A stretch of 64,000 nucleotides of DNA, from positions 682,001 through 746,000 of the forward strand of contig JANHCV010000004.1 of the NCBI GenBank assembly GCA_025594325.1. The letters are read 5' to 3'. Below the pieces are notes generated by a model, which was not told where the DNA came from, searched no databases, and was given only the letters and a program-made list of their open reading frames with translations. Source of the DNA: Blastocladiella emersonii ATCC 22665 (lineage: Eukaryota > Blastocladiomycota > Blastocladiomycetes > Blastocladiales > Blastocladiaceae). A program made the translations under genes and the position numbers. Numbering within the stretch: position 1 is the first letter of the stretch; each line of letters starts with the position of its first letter. This document shows, one piece after another, positions 20,313 to 32,250 of the stretch.

Positions 20313-22178
20313 CTAGAACTCGTCGGTGCCCGGCCGGGCAAACGGGTTGAACCCGGTGCTTGCGAGGTACTGGAGCAGCTCGCCGCCGGGCCCGCGGTTG
20401 GTCGGGTCGAAGGCGCGCATGCGGATCGCCGAGTCGGAGAAGAGGAGGTCGAGCGGGAACCGCGTCTCGGCGCGGTACAGCTCGGGCGTCATGTTGCAGG
20501 GGAACCGGACCGTCATGACCACCTTGCACGTCTCGTCGACAAACTGCGGGACGCCCGGCGCGCGGCTCGCATAGAGCGTGAACTCGACCTCGGTCTGGTG
20601 CGGGCCCGACGGGTGCAGGAACTTGCGGAGCGGCGCGTTGAGGGGCAGCTCCTCGCCGATCTTGATGATCGGGTGGAACACCTTGATGCGCGCCGCGGAG
20701 CCCGTCCCCGTCACGTACTTTTCGTGGCCGGGGATCCGCCCGTAGACGGACCGCCGGTACACGGTGGCGACCTCGAGCCCGTACGAGTGGCGCGCGCGGC
20801 GGCTCGACATGATCTCCGGGTTGAGCCCGTACAGGAGGGCGCCGCGAACCACGGCGCCGGCGCCGAACGGGTCAAAGTAGATGACGAACCCGCGGGCGCG
20901 GAACTCGGCCTCGATGCGCCGCTGCATGTACGTCATCTGCGCGAACCCGCCCACGCACACCAGGTGCGTGATGGGCCGGCCGGCCTGCCGGCACTTGGCC
21001 AGCATCTCCTCGGTGACGGCCACGATGGTCGGGAACACGGTGTTGAAGCAGTCGATGATGTCTTGCCCCGTGAACCGCAGCTCCTTGGCCTTGAGGTCCA
21101 GCACATTCCCCTTGACCAGCTGCATCAGCGTCGGCTTGGCGAGCGCCGTCATGAGCCGCGGGTCGATCGGGATGCGGTACGGCACGTCCGCGTCGCCCTG
21201 GAACCCGTGCTTGATGGTCATCCACTCCTGGTGCAGGTGGTCGGCCACGACCGGGTACCGCTGCACCGTCGTGTCGAACGCGTCCTCGCCGACGAGCTTG
21301 CGGATGAACTGCACGAACGCGTCGTCAAAGTGCGTGGACCCGGCGGTGCGGCCCGCGCCGAGCGTGATCTCGGTCAGGTTGAGCCCGTGCCACGTGTTGC
21401 CCGTGTTGAGCTCGAATGCCGCCAGGTCGACGGTGCCGCCGCCCATGTCGAGGACCAGCACGCGCGCGCCGGGCTGCAGGTAGTTGCTGGTGATGGCGAC
21501 GTTGAGCAGGGCGGCCTCGGGCTCGAGGCAGAACTTGAGCTGCGGCGAGTGCTTGTCCGGGATCATGTCGGCCATGACGGCGGCCATGCGCATCGTGTCC
21601 TTGGCGCGCTCCGACCACATGGCGGGGATTGTCATGCACCAGGTGATCTTGGACCGGTCGACGCGGCTGCCCCACCCGGCCTGCGCGAGGTGCTCCTCGA
21701 TGTCGGCGAGCAGGTAGTGCAGAAAGTCGGAGATGACGTTGACGGGCAGCAGGCCGAGCCGCTGCATGTTCGGGTCGTGGTACGAGCGGTCCTCGGCGAG
21801 CAGCAGCTTGACGCGGCGGATCAGCGTGTGCGCGGACGCGTCGGCGCCCGGCGCCGCCAGCATGGCCTTGAGCGCCTCGTTGCCGCGCGCCACGGGCGAC
21901 TTGTCCGAGTCGTACAGCACCGCCGACAGCGTCTTCGGGTACGGGAAGTCGGCCGCCGGCCACGCCGTCTTGACGAGCATGTTGCTCCCAATCTCGACCA
22001 CCTGCTTGCGCTTGATGGTCTCCTCGAGGTGCACCGTCGGCAGCGCCCACCCGGAGTGCGACGTGCCAAAGTCTGTTCATTGTTGTTGACGGTGAGAAGC
22101 GGCGGTCGGTCGGCAGCAGTGCGCGCGCGCCGTACCGATGGCGACGGTGATGAGGCTCTCCACGTCCGTGGACATCAT
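20313..22178 (-). CDS. HSP70-superfamily ATPase, HSPA12-like
   Basis: Two exons, 22178-22136 and 22072-20313 (intron 63 nt, donor GTACGG), 600 residues. Splicing joins LITVAI to DFGTSHSGWA, completing the phosphate-1 loop (~15). Phosphate-2 is VLVLDMGGGTVDLAAFE near 218-234. The adenosine region is HLVCVGGFAQMTYMQ, followed by DPFGAGAVVRGALLYGLNP. The length, the lack of a classical substrate-binding lid and the wide spacing of motifs fit HSPA12A/B-type proteins, which are expanded in many fungi, and not canonical Hsp70. Its stop is TAG. It lies upstream of, and on the same strand as, the unrecognised paralogue gene. Client or signal is unknown. Confidence 0.85.
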
Positions 22179-22406
22179 GGTGTGTCGATGCGTTGCAGTG
22201 TGCTAAGAGTATGAGGAGTCCCTTCAGTCGGGGAGTGTCCCTTTGAGAGGAGAGAGAAGAGAGCGGCGCACTCGCGCGACCTTTGCGGCGAACACCCGCG
22301 TGGGCCTTCTCCCCCACCGCCACCAAGTCCTCAGATCCACCCGATAGTTCATCACACTCCTCATCAACCATCACATTCCACCTCACTCTTCACACACAGC
22401 CATCAC

Positions 22407-25400
22407 CTAGTCGTCAGCGTCGCGCTTGGCGCGCTTGCGGGGCCGCCCGCTCGACGCGCCGTCGGCGGCGCGCTTCTCGGCCTTGCCGGCGGTGCGGTAG
22501 TACTCCTTGGCCTTCTCCTTGCGCACGGCCTCGTCCTTCTTGGCCTCGCGGGCGGCGACCTTGTCGCGCTCGGCGCGCTTGGCCGCGTCCTTTTTCTGCT
22601 TGCGGTCCTCGCGGTCATACTTGAGCGTGCGGATCTGGGCCAGGAGCTGCGTGACCTTGCGCTCCTCGGGCTCGGCGACGACGGCGCGCCGCTGCAGGAG
22701 GCCGGGCCGCTTGCGCGCGGACTCGGTCTTGGGCTTGGACTTGAAGGGCAGGTCCTTCTGCAGGGTCTTGGGCACCTTGAGCGGCGCAAAGACGCGGGTC
22801 TCGGGCCGCTCCTTGATGTCGCGGTACACCGAGTCCGACTTGGACGGGATCGCGACGCCGAGCTCGTGGCGGACCGTGTTGGCGAGGCGCATGCCGCGCC
22901 ACGCCGTCTTGTCCTGCAGGAGCAGCGAGGTCACCGGGTTGCAGAACTTCTTGGGCTTGACCGGGTACCACGCCTTGAGGAACACGATATCGCTCGGCAG
23001 CACCTTGTCCTCGAAGGTGGCGCGGAACGTGCCCTCGGGCTGCGCCGCCTTCTTGACCTGCCCGCGGATCCCCGACACGGTCTTGATGGCCGCGCCCTCG
23101 AACTTGGCCACCTCGAGCGACGACGTGAACATGTCGCGCACGAACGCCGTGTTCTTGAAGATCTTGAACGGCGAGCCCGTCAGCTTGAGCTTCTTGACGA
23201 TGGCCGTCGACTTGTTGATGTCGAGCACGGTCCCCGTCGCGGCCACGCGGAAGTCGGGCGTCCCACCCTCGACCGACTGGAACGCGCAGAACCCCGTGTT
23301 GGGCGCGGCCGTGGGCCCGTAGAAGGTGGCGAGGCAGTGCATGTGCAGCGGCGTGTACTTGAGCATGCGGTTGCGGATGCGGTCGTCGAGCGAGTACAGC
23401 GGCGTGGTCTGGAACCGGCGCCACCCGAGCGACACGATGAGCGGGTCGTTGGTCTTGAGGATCTTCTTGTACCACCGGTGCTTCTTGATGCGCACCTGCA
23501 TGAACGCGTACTGGTCCTCGCCCTGCCCGACGCCGCCGACAACGACGGGGTACCGCGGGTCAAAGTGCTCGATGAACTCGCACGGCATGCGCTCGAGGAT
23601 CACGCGGACGTAGCTGCCGGGCGCGTGCCCGAGGACACGCACGCGCGACGCCTCGTCGTCGGCGCCAAACTCGTCGCGCGTCAGCTCCACCTGCTTCTGC
23701 AGCTGCTCCTTCATCACGTCAAAGTACGTCTTCTCCTTGTCGGCCTCGTCGTCCGACATGCCGTCGTACTCGGCGTCGAACTTGCGCTTGAGGTCCTCGC
23801 GCTTCTTGGCCAGCTCCTCCTCCTCGGTCGCTTCTCGCGGTACCCCGTCGCCGTCGCCGTCCTCGTCGTCGCTGAGCGACGGGCCCTTGGACTCGGCACC
23901 GGCGTCGTCGGCGCCCTCCAGGTCCTCGAAATCGCCGTCCATGTCCTCGTACTCGGGGTCCACGTCGGCGCCGGCACCCTCGGCACCCTCCTCGCCGTCC
24001 GCGGGCAGCTCGCCCGTGATGAACCGGTCGCGGATCGAGTCGAGCGTGGCCTCGTCGTCCCAGTGCGCGAGGTCCATGTCGAGGGGCGACTTGCGGACCG
24101 CGTCCTCGAGCGACCCGAGCTCGTCCGTGGCCTTCTTGGCGACGAACAGGAGGTCCTCGGCGTCCTCGACCGCGCGCAGCACCGCCTTGGCCTTGGCCTT
24201 GCCGGCCGCGTCCGCGTCCGAGGCGGCGGCAGCGGCACCGTACACGAGGTCCATGAGGTTCAGGCGCTTGCGCGCGGCCGCCTTGAAGTTGGCCACGGCG
24301 CGCTCGGCCATGCCGCGCTTCCACTGCTGGCCCGTCGCCGCGAGCTCGTCGTCCGACTCGGGGGCGTCGGCCTCGGCCTCGTCGTCGGTCATGTCGATGA
24401 CGTTGTCCTCGACGTACGCGAGCTCCTGGTCCTGCTCCTCGGCGGGCATGCCCTCGAGCGCGGCCATGGCGCGGCGCCGGCCCTCGCGCCGCGGGTACGA
24501 CGCGCCCATGTCGATGTCGGCGTCGTCGTCGTCCGAGTCCTCGTCCTCCTCGTCGTCCGAGTCCTCGTTCTCCTCGTCGTCCATGTCCGACCCGGCATCG
24601 CTGCCGAAATCGTCCTCGTCGTCGACGTCCATGTCGTCGTCGTCCGAGTCGTCCTCGCCGTCGACAGCCGCGGCAGCAGCGCCGCCGTCCTTGCGCAGGG
24701 CGTCGCCCGTGAGGGCCTTGCCCGAGTCGAAGAGGCGGATGGTCGAGGCCTCGAGCTGGCGGTCGAGGGTGCCCTGGAACTTCTGGAGGTTGACGACCAT
24801 CTTCTCGCCCTCGCCGAGCGCATTCGGGTCGTCGGCGTCGCGGCCCGTGAAGTTGCCGGGGACGTGGATGTAGATGGCGTCCTTGTCGTACATGACGCCG
24901 CCGACGTCGGACATGGGCGCGTAGATGAGCTTGTGCTTGTCCGAGAGGGACTTCTTCTGTGCGTCGGGGAGCGGGCACGGGTCGGGGATGGCCGAGACCT
25001 CGGCGACGACGTGGTCGCCGACGCCCGGGATGTGGACCTTGGCGTTGGCCTTGAGGTAGGTGCCGCGCAGGTAGCCCATGAGGGCGACGCGGCGGTCGGC
25101 CTTGGGGTTAGCCTCGAAGGTCTGGGGCGGGGTCAGGTCCTCGACGCGGTCGGCGAGCAGGTACGGGTGGGCGTTGCGCCAGATGAGCGGGCGGAACTTC
25201 ATGACCGAGATGAACCGCGACAGGTTCAGGATCTCGCTCTTCGGGTAGCTGCCGTTGATGACGCCCGACAGGTAGAAGAGCTTGGCGCCCGGGTAGATCT
25301 CGGTCCAGAACCGCTGCTTGAGCGCCTTCTTGCGGGTGCGCAGCCGCTTGTTGTTCTTGAACTTGTCGAGGTGCGTCAGCACCCCCATGATCTTGGGGAA

Positions 25401-25968
25401 CCCGTGCGTCTGCAGCACGTTGAGGAACTCGAACGTCTCCATCTCGAACCCGAACGCCGCGTCGATGGCGAGCAGCACCAGGTCCGCCGTCTTGGCCACG
25501 TCGATCATCGAGTTGAGGTCGTTGGTGCACTCGACAAACGTCACGCGCTTCTTGCGCCCGACCACCACCGTCACCGGCCCGTTGATCTCGTGGATGTTCT
25601 GCCGCGTGTACCGCTTGACCAGCGACTTGATCAGGGTCGATTTCCCGACGCCCGGCGGGCCCGCGACCGCGATCACGACGGGCGGCGGCTCCGTCGGCGT
25701 GCGGTCGACGAGCGGAACGTGCAGCTTCTTCTGCTGCAGCTCCTCCTTGCGCCGCGCCATCTTCTCGAGGCGCCGGCCGCTCTGCACGGCGAACGCCTAC
25801 GAATGGGAGATCGAGAGAAGAGGGGGTTAGTCGTTCATCGAGGTGCGTCGCGTGAGGGGGGAGCGAACTAACCTTGGGGTTGTTCTTCTCGGCATTCTTG
25901 GGCTTCTTCTTCTCGGCCTTGCGGCCCGAGTGGGCCTTGCGATGCGGCTTCTGCGGTTTGTCTTCCAT
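22407..25968 (-). CDS. BMS1: Bms1, GTPase of the SSU processome
   Basis: Exons 25968-25873 (32 codons) and 25796-22407 (intron 76 nt, donor GTTAGT), 1161 residues, matching yeast Bms1 (1183). The N-terminus [20 protein letters not shown] is the basic Bms1 start. The G1 loop GPPGVGKST is at ~78-86, with downstream landmarks [36 protein letters not shown] and [19 protein letters not shown] and [14 protein letters not shown] are also Bms1 hallmarks. A long Asp/Glu/Ser stretch occupies about 420-500. The C-terminal half is the Bms1/Tsr1 domain ([40 protein letters not shown]), ending in a basic tail. Bms1 acts in the nucleolus with Rcl1 in early 40S assembly. The stop is TAG, so this housekeeping gene shows that UAG terminates in this genome. 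Confidence 0.97.
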
Positions 25969-26222
25969 GGCAGTAGTGAGCCGGCGGCGAGTGGAATCGC
26001 GCGCGCGTACGTCAAGGGATCAGGGAAGGAGGGCGACGCGACGCGCGACTCGAGCGAGCGGTCGCGGCGGGTGGTGGCGCGGCAGTGCGTCGCGACCCTG
26101 CAGGCGTCACCTGATCGGTTGCTAGGCCCGACGACGCGTCGCGTCAAGAAAAAATTCAGGGTATGGGCGGTTTGTATTTACATTCAACGCTCTGGCTCCG
26201 TGGGCACGACACGACGCGCACC

Positions 26223-26797
26223 TCAGTGGTCCGTGATGAGCGACGTGACGAGCGGGAGCCGCGCGAACACGGTGCCGCGGGCCTCGTTGGGCGCGCTTGT
26301 GGGCGGCGACGGCGGCGAGCTCGCGCGCGCGCGGCAGATCTTGGACTTTTCAACAATGTACTTGTTCTCCTTGTACCGCTGCGCGAGCTCGGCGGCCTCG
26401 AGCTGGTCGGGGTTGGGGGTCAGTGATGGAACGCGTGATTCGAGGGTCGCGAGGGGGAGAGGAGAGCGTACGTATTTCCAGCCGAGCACCTCGCCGCACA
26501 CGACGCAGCTCACGTCCGCGACGACGTGGTGGCCCGTCATGAGCAGGCGCGACTCGGCGGTGCCGAGGACCACGTTCGAGCTACGCAGCGGCGAGGGGAC
26601 GGCGTCAGCGAGGTCGATGGGTGAGGCGAAGCAGCGTACAGCTTGGTGACGAGAAACGCGGGCCCGGTGCGGCCCTGGAACGACTTGGACACGACAAAGT
26701 TGCGCAGCGTGAGGTGCGTGTGGCACCGCGAGCACGTGTAGTACTTTTGGTCGAAGCCGTCGTCCTCGTCGAGGAAGGTGGTGAAGACGCGGCCCAT
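26223..26797 (-). CDS. Yippee-like zinc-binding protein
   Basis: Exons 26797-26640, 26580-26472, 26402-26223 (introns 59 and 69 nt, donors both GTACGC), 148 residues. The Yippee/Mis18 fold is marked by two CxxC pairs about 50 residues apart: [10 protein letters not shown] and [14 protein letters not shown]. The linking segments [17 protein letters not shown] and [17 protein letters not shown] and the helix [17 protein letters not shown] are also typical. The family is conserved in nearly all eukaryotes. In yeast Moh1 is linked to starvation survival, but the molecular role is unclear. The tail after the helix is longer than in most Yippee proteins. Splicing was needed to see the domain, since each exon alone lies in a different frame. 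Confidence 0.9.
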
Positions 26798-27418
26798 GGC
26801 GAGAGTTGGAAGGGGGTCGGTGATGGCGCGCGTGATGGACTGCGCGCGGTCGTGGGGCGGTTGAGGTGCACCAGAGCGTCGAGGGGTCGAGGAGCAGCAG
26901 GTTACATGCAGCGCGGGTGCACTGGATCCAGGGTCAAGCTGGAGAGGGGAGAGAGGGCGAGGGCCGAGCGGGCGGCAGCCATGGGAAGGGGGCGAACGGC
27001 GAACGGCGACCAGGGGCGCCCGCCTGAACAAGCTCTCTCGAAAACGCGTCGCCGGCGCGCGTGCGCGCATGACCGCGGCGGCGTCACGCGAGCCGCCACC
27101 AACGCGTCGCGGCTTCTTTCTTCCTTCTCCTCGCCCAAGCCTTCCGTGCCCCCTCCACCGCAACGCCTCTCGTGGGAACCCAGCGATCTGGCCAGCCAAC
27201 TCGATGCAACCGCGGCTGACCGATCCGCGGCGGCCGTCGGGACCCGCGGATCTTGGCGACGGCGATGTTCTTGGCGCCCGATTACTCGTCGTGTGGAACG
27301 CTGGGGCTTCGATGCGTGTGTGCCAGGTGGTGTCCGTTTCTCTTGGCACGGCACGCGGTGTAAAAGAGCACCGCGTCCCCCGCGCACCGTTCCCTTTCTC
27401 GCAACCACACTCATAACC
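26798..27418. other. Intergenic region between divergent genes, about 620 bp
   Basis: It separates the divergent starts of the Yippee-like gene (minus) and the unknown paralogue (plus). Both promoters should lie here. No TATA element was noticed. The last ~60 bases before 27419 are C-rich, like other leaders in the window. Open frames crossing it are Arg/Ser/Pro-rich and unlikely to be coding. Confidence 0.45.
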
Positions 27419-29129
27419 ATGGCATCGCAGCCCACAACATCGTCCGACTACACCGCGCACGCGCACGCGCCCGCACCTGCTGCCGATGAAGGGCACGGGT
27501 CGAAACGGAGTACGCGAGCTGCTGCCGGACCTCGGTACGACCGCGGTCCTGACTCTCCGCGCGTGCGACTTCGTAGAAGCGCTCCTCGGCCTGGTCAAGC
27601 CGCTGCTCAACCACGCCATGGGCCGCCCGCACGCTCACTCGGCGGGAACGACGACGCCGCCGCCGCCCAACGGCGCCCACCATCATGGCGGCATGGCGAC
27701 GGCCGCGCCCTCCTCGCACATGCAACGCCCGCCGCCGCCGCTCCCGCCCGTCGAGTCGCTGCTGCTCGAGTCGCCGCTGTCGAGCTCCCGCCCCGACCAG
27801 CAGTCGCAGCAGAATGGGCCCATCACGGCGCTCTCGTCCATCGAGTTCAACCCGTCGACGGTGCACGAGGCCATGGACAGCGCGCTGATCCACACGCAGA
27901 CGCTGGCCACGTCGATCCTGGTCCGCGTCGCCGACGCGCACGAGGCCAACGGCACCGCTGACCCGCTCACGCAGCGCCAGCTTGACGCGCTCCGCCACGA
28001 CCTCCTCGGCGCCTCGCCCCAACCGCACCTCGCCCACCTCTCCTTCACCGCGACCGACGCGCGCGCGTACCTGACGTCCGTCCTCGGCCGCGCGATCCTG
28101 CCGCACGTCGCCGCGTGGCTCCCGCGCACCGCGTCCGCGCACGCCGACCGCGCCGCCGCGCGCGACCTGTGGGACGCGATCAAGCGCGCGCAGGCCGCCG
28201 GCCGGCTCGCCGGCGACCCCGTGTCCGAGCTGCCCGAGCACCTGCGCGAGAAGGTGGTCCGCGCCATCGTCGACGCGGTCCTCCCGCACTTTGTGGGAGT
28301 CGACGTGACCCCGGGCGACCTCCACCGCATCGCCAACACCGTCCTCGCCTGCGCGCTCGCGGTCGCGGCGATGCGTGTCGTGCACCCGCGGTTCGAGCTC
28401 GCGTGGCCTGACCGGCACGAGGTGGTGGAGCCGGCGAGCGTCAAGGTGCCGCCGATGCGCACCATCAACGTCGCGGGCGGCGGTGGCGGCGGTGCGAGTG
28501 GCTCGGCAACTGCGCGGGTCGCGTTCACGGTCTGGCCGCGCGTCGCGACCGAGGCCACCGAGATCAAGCACTCGGCCGACGTGTACCGCGCCGTCGTCGT
28601 CGCGTATACCGGCTCGGACCTGGCGTCGCTGACCCCCGTCGCCGCGGTCGCGCCGGAGCGGCCGGTTAGGCTGAGCCCAGCGCTTCCCGTTCGTCCCAAA
28701 ATCACCACCCCGCAGCCCGACCTCACCGCCCGCCAGCCCGCGCTCCCGCCACGGCCCGCGACCGGCGACGGCCTGCGGCCGGAGCTTCCACCGCGCCCGC
28801 CGAGCGCACTCGCCCTGGCCCTGGCCCTGGCCCCGCTGCCGCACCCGTCAGCGGCGACGACGCGCGAGCCCGACTCGCCCCAAGTCTCCGAGTTTGACCG
28901 CAACGGCGGCGGCGAGGCGCCCGCGTGCGAGGCCGGCGTGTACCCCGAGGACACGTACGCCGCCGACGAGCCCGAGCCAGAACAACGCGAGCACGACGCG
29001 CTGGACCTGTCAGCGCACTTTGCCATCGACCTCGCGCGCGACGAGCGCGACAAGCGGGCGCAGGTCGACCACGATCTCGCGCTCGACGAGCTCGGGTTCA
29101 TGATGGGCACGGTGTCGACGTGGAAGTGA
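27419..29129 (+). CDS. Unrecognised protein, paralogue of the gene at 18164-19879
   Basis: Two exons, 27419-27509 and 27577-29129 (intron 67 nt, donor GTACGC), 547 residues. A nearby alternative donor at 27535 would break the frame, so the first was chosen. After a Pro/His-rich N-terminus, the core begins SSIEFNPSTVHEAMDSAL (~140) and includes LPEHLREKVVRAIVDAVLPHF, MRVVHPRFELAWPD, a Gly-rich loop, VAFTVWPRV and YRAVVVAY. A proline-rich segment (LPPRPATGDGLRPELPPRP) and an acidic C-terminus follow. It shares the core and the order of tails with the 18164 gene, but identity is low outside short blocks, so the duplication is old. No catalytic motif is seen. The Pro-rich motifs could bind SH3 or WW domains (inference). 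Confidence 0.7.
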
Positions 29130-29416
29130 GTCTAGATTTTTGAATGCAATGCACTTCTCCGTGCGCGTGTCTCGCGACGATCAGAGCGCGTCTCACGCTC
29201 GCCGCCTGTCCGCTCTTCTCTCCCCGCTCTCCACGGCGGCGTCGCGACCTTCCACCGCGCGCACGCCGAAACTCGATGCAACTTGTTGTTGTGGGCCCGC
29301 CAACTGCTGCTATGATGACGGACGTCGCGCTGGTCTCGCGCGAGGAGGTTGAAGGTCCGCGCCGCGTGCCCGTGATGCATGCATGCACTCCCAACCCCAT
29401 GGATGGATTCTGATGA

Positions 29417-30278
29417 ATGAACGGCGATCGCGCTCCTATAGCCTTCTGCAAGCTCAAGGAGGACGAGCGCAAGTGGGAGCCGCGTACGCTGCTTACTGCT
29501 CCCCGTGTCATCGCGGCCACGACGGTCCCTGACGCTCGCGCGGCGTGATGTACTGTAGATTTCGAGCCCGTGCTGATGCACACGGCGCAGTGTGCCGAGC
29601 TACTGTACGTCCGCGCTCCCCGCCGTCTCGGTCGACCGAGCGCTCACGGCTGACCGTCATCGCCCGCTGCACCAGGTTCCCATGGCAGCTGACGCGTGAG
29701 CTGATCAAGGCGCGGATCATCGAGGTATGCTCCTCGCCCTTCCCCTCACGCCACAATGCAACTCACCACAGACCCCGCCCGTCCCCTCGCACCGCAAGCA
29801 GGTCGTGACGCGGCTCAACACAGATGCCGAGTCGCGCGGCGCGGCGCCCGACAAGGCCGTGGTGAACGCGCAGCTGCGCGTCCTTGGCCGCCACTTTGAC
29901 GCGCTCACGTCGGCGCCGTTCACGACGCAGCGCCTGTGCGAGATCGCCATGGTCCCGCAGCAGGCCGACCTGCTCAAGTACCTGCGCGCCGTCGAGAAGG
30001 TCGTGTGCGTGTCGACCACGTCGCTGCCGCCCGCGCCCGTGGTTGGTGAGGCGGCAGCGCAGGCGGCCGAAGAGGACGAGCCCATGATGCTCGACTCGCA
30101 GACCCCGACGCCGACGCCGACGAGTGTCAATGCTGGGATCCCGCCGCCGCCCGTGCTCGTCATGCCAGTACCGGCCGCTGTCACGGCGGCGAGCGAGGCG
30201 GTGGCCGCGGGGATCGCGACATCGATGCCACCACGCTCGGCGACGCTCGAGGTCACGGACGCAACTGACGCGGTTTGA
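29417..30278 (+). CDS. Protein phosphatase 4 regulatory subunit 2 (PP4R2)
   Basis: Four exons: 29417-29483, 29559-29604, 29676-29724, 29772-30278; 222 residues. Introns are 75, 71 and 47 nt, with donors GTACGC, GTACGT and GTATGC. Together they read FEPVLMHTAQCAELL, FPWQLTRELIKARIIE, then LRVLGRHFDALTSAPFTTQR and LCEIAMVPQQADLLKYLRAV, followed by EKVV. This is the order of the conserved PP4R2 domain (PFTIQRLCEL ... FLRGVEK in animals). PP4R2 bridges the PP4 catalytic subunit and R3 for dephosphorylation of DNA-damage and splicing targets. The C-terminal ~100 residues are low complexity, much shorter than in vertebrates. The stop lies 134 bp from the convergent Cbf5 gene. Confidence 0.85.
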
Positions 30279-30303
30279 GGAGAGAGGAGACCAGCAGAAT
30301 GAA

Positions 30304-30309
30304 AATAAA
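30304..30309 (+). terminator. Candidate polyadenylation signal AATAAA after PP4R2
   Basis: AATAAA occurs 26 bp after the PP4R2 stop, in an AT-rich patch within GC-rich surroundings. Position and composition fit a 3'-end signal. No transcript evidence is available. Confidence 0.4.
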
Positions 30310-30411
30310 TACAAGAGACATAACCTACATTTGAGAAAGATGGGCGACACGAAAACAATGCGCGAGGGGAGAGGGAGGGGGGCAATAGGGAACAACGACA
30401 CGAGGGAGACA

Positions 30412-31851
30412 TTACTCCTTCTTGGACTTCTTCGACTCCTTCTTGGCCTTCTTCTCGGCCTTGGCAGCCTTCTTGGCGGCCTTGTCAGCCTTGTCGGCCT
30501 TCTCGGTCTTCTTGGGCGACGCGGGGGCGGGGGCGGCGGCGGCGGCGGGAGCCTCGGTCGACTCGGCCTCCGAGTCCGACGACACGGCCTCGGCGGCCTT
30601 GCGCTTGGTGGCGGGGATGGTGGCGTCGGCAACGGGGGCGGCGGCGACCTCCTCGACGGGCTTGGCGGCGTTGGGCACGTCGGTGCGGTTGTAGTCGACG
30701 TACGACTCGGTCCACTGCTTGGGGGTGGTGTCGACGGGGCGGCCGAACTTGTCGAGCTTGCCGTCCTTGATCATCTTCTTCTTCTCCTGGGCCTTGGGGC
30801 CGAGACCCCAGCGGCGCGGGTACGTGTCGCGCTCCATGATGACGCGCTTGATCTTGGCAACGACGCCGTGGTCGACCGTGGCCATGACGGCGGTGGTCAT
30901 CTGGGCGATGGCGAGGGCAATGGCCTCACCCTTGGTCGTCATGAGGACGATCTCGTCGCCGACCTCGATGCCGGCCTCGAAGCGGAGCAGACCGGGCACC
31001 ATCATCTTGGCGCCGTAGCACACGGCGTTGACGGCCGAGTCCTTGACGACGACGCGCTTGTAGCCGACGAGCAGCTTCTCGAGCGGCATGATGACCGAGC
31101 GCAGGTACGACTCGTCCTTGGTGTTGTCGTAGGTCCACTGCGCGTCCATGACGTCGTGCATGGTCACGAGGTTGTCGTTCTCGGACAGGGCACCCGAGCG
31201 GACGCGGCGCAGCTCCTGCATGTGGCCGCCGGTGCCGAGGAGGAGGCCGAGGTGCACGCACAGGGTACGGATGTAGGTACCGGCCTCGCACGAGACCCAG
31301 AAGACGGCGAGGTTGCGGTCCTGGTCGAACTCGATGAGCTTCGAGTCGTAGATGGTGCGGATGCGCAGCTGGCGCTTGACGGCCGAGATGACGGGCGGGC
31401 GCTGGAACAGCGAGCCGGTCAGGGTCTCGATGGCGCCCGCGAGCTTGCGCTCCGAGTCGATGGCGTCGTGCAGGCGGAGCACCGACACGTACTCCTTACC
31501 GGCCGACTGCTGCGACTTGACCAGGCGCGTGGCGCGGTCAATGCAGACAATGAGGCAGCCCGTGACCTTGGGGTCGAGCGTGCCCGAGTGGCCGGTCTTG
31601 TCGCAGCGCAGGATGCGCTTGATCCAGGCGACCACCTCGTGCGACGACGGGTTGGCGGGCTTGTCGAGGTTGATGACACCGTAGCGGATGTACTCCTGCA
31701 GCGGGCGAGCCAGCGGCGACGAGCCCGACGGGATCGGCGTGTAGTGGGCCGAGCGCACGTGCAGCTTGTCGTAGTTGGCGAGCAGCAGGGGCCACTCGGA
31801 CGTGTCGAGGGCGGGCGTCTTGGACTCGGGCTTGATGACGAAGTCGGTCAT
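30412..31851 (-). CDS. CBF5: Cbf5 / dyskerin, box H/ACA pseudouridine synthase
   Basis: One exon, 479 residues, almost the length of yeast Cbf5 (483), stop TAA. The TruB-type catalytic domain has [20 protein letters not shown] and the motif [14 protein letters not shown] with the catalytic Asp at ~93. [21 protein letters not shown] and [19 protein letters not shown] follow. The PUA domain spans about 270-345 ([20 protein letters not shown] onward), followed by [20 protein letters not shown]. The C-terminal tail is a Lys/Glu/Ala repeat ([20 protein letters not shown]), as in other Cbf5 proteins. It acts in the nucleolus with Nhp2, Nop10 and Gar1 on rRNA and snRNA. It is the only large gene here with no intron apart from the single-exon genes at 18164, 46563 and 54637. 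Confidence 0.98.
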   Translation of the reverse strand: MTDFVIKPESKTPALDTSEWPLLLANYDKLHVRSAHYTPIPSGSSPLARPLQEYIRYGVINLDKPANPSSHEVVAWIKRILRCDKTGHSGTLDPKVTGCLIVCIDRATRLVKSQQSAGKEYVSVLRLHDAIDSERKLAGAIETLTGSLFQRPPVISAVKRQLRIRTIYDSKLIEFDQDRNLAVFWVSCEAGTYIRTLCVHLGLLLGTGGHMQELRRVRSGALSENDNLVTMHDVMDAQWTYDNTKDESYLRSVIMPLEKLLVGYKRVVVKDSAVNAVCYGAKMMVPGLLRFEAGIEVGDEIVLMTTKGEAIALAIAQMTTAVMATVDHGVVAKIKRVIMERDTYPRRWGLGPKAQEKKKMIKDGKLDKFGRPVDTTPKQWTESYVDYNRTDVPNAAKPVEEVAAAPVADATIPATKRKAAEAVSSDSEAESTEAPAAAAAPAPASPKKTEKADKADKAAKKAAKAEKKAKKESKKSKKE

Positions 31852-32250
31852 GGTGGTGATGCTGGTGGTGGTAGTGGTGGGGGGGAGGGAGGAGGAGCAA
31901 GTGCAGGACCAACGAATGCGGATTTGCGCGGGTTAGATTCTCTCGGTGCGTAGCGTCGCGGGTTAAGCTGACGGGTCTGACACCTGTGGGTTGTTGGTAA
32001 GGGAACAGGAGCGGGCTGCGGGATGGCGTCGCTGACGGCGGGCGGCCGGGGAGGGCGGGGCCACGGCCGCGGCGGCAGGGGGCGGCGCGGGCAGTGGCGG
32101 ACGAGCGAACGAGGTGTTGACTGAGGTCAGGTGGGCGGTCCCACTGGTCGCGTGACTCGGTTGCTGGGCGCCTTTTCACTTCGCGCCCTGCTCCGCGCCA
32201 CTCGGACGCGCGAACTCTCCTTTGCCACCCTCTCGCGCATCAAAGACTCA
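31852..32250. other. Intergenic region, about 400 bp, Cbf5 promoter side
   Basis: It lies upstream of the Cbf5 start and of the broken F-box-like gene on the plus strand. It contains a GGTGGTGGTAGTGGTGGGGG-type leader next to Cbf5 and an increasingly AT-richer stretch toward 32250. No TATA element or RNA gene was seen. The reading frame of the plus-strand gene extends upstream of ATG 32251 to about 32131 without a clear alternative start. Confidence 0.4.

Noticed and set aside
22866-25871. A 1001-codon open frame antisense to Bms1
   Set aside because: It mirrors Bms1 codons, consists of Val/Leu/Arg/Asp-rich chance sequence and has no domain. GC-rich genes commonly leave the opposite strand open.
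27535-27576. A 42-nt intron with donor GTACGA in the 27419 gene
   Set aside because: It breaks the reading frame. The 67-nt intron from 27510 keeps it.
26621-27961. A long plus-strand frame running through the Yippee promoter into the 27419 gene
   Set aside because: Only the part from ATG 27419 has gene-like context. The upstream part is Arg/Ser-rich intergenic reading.
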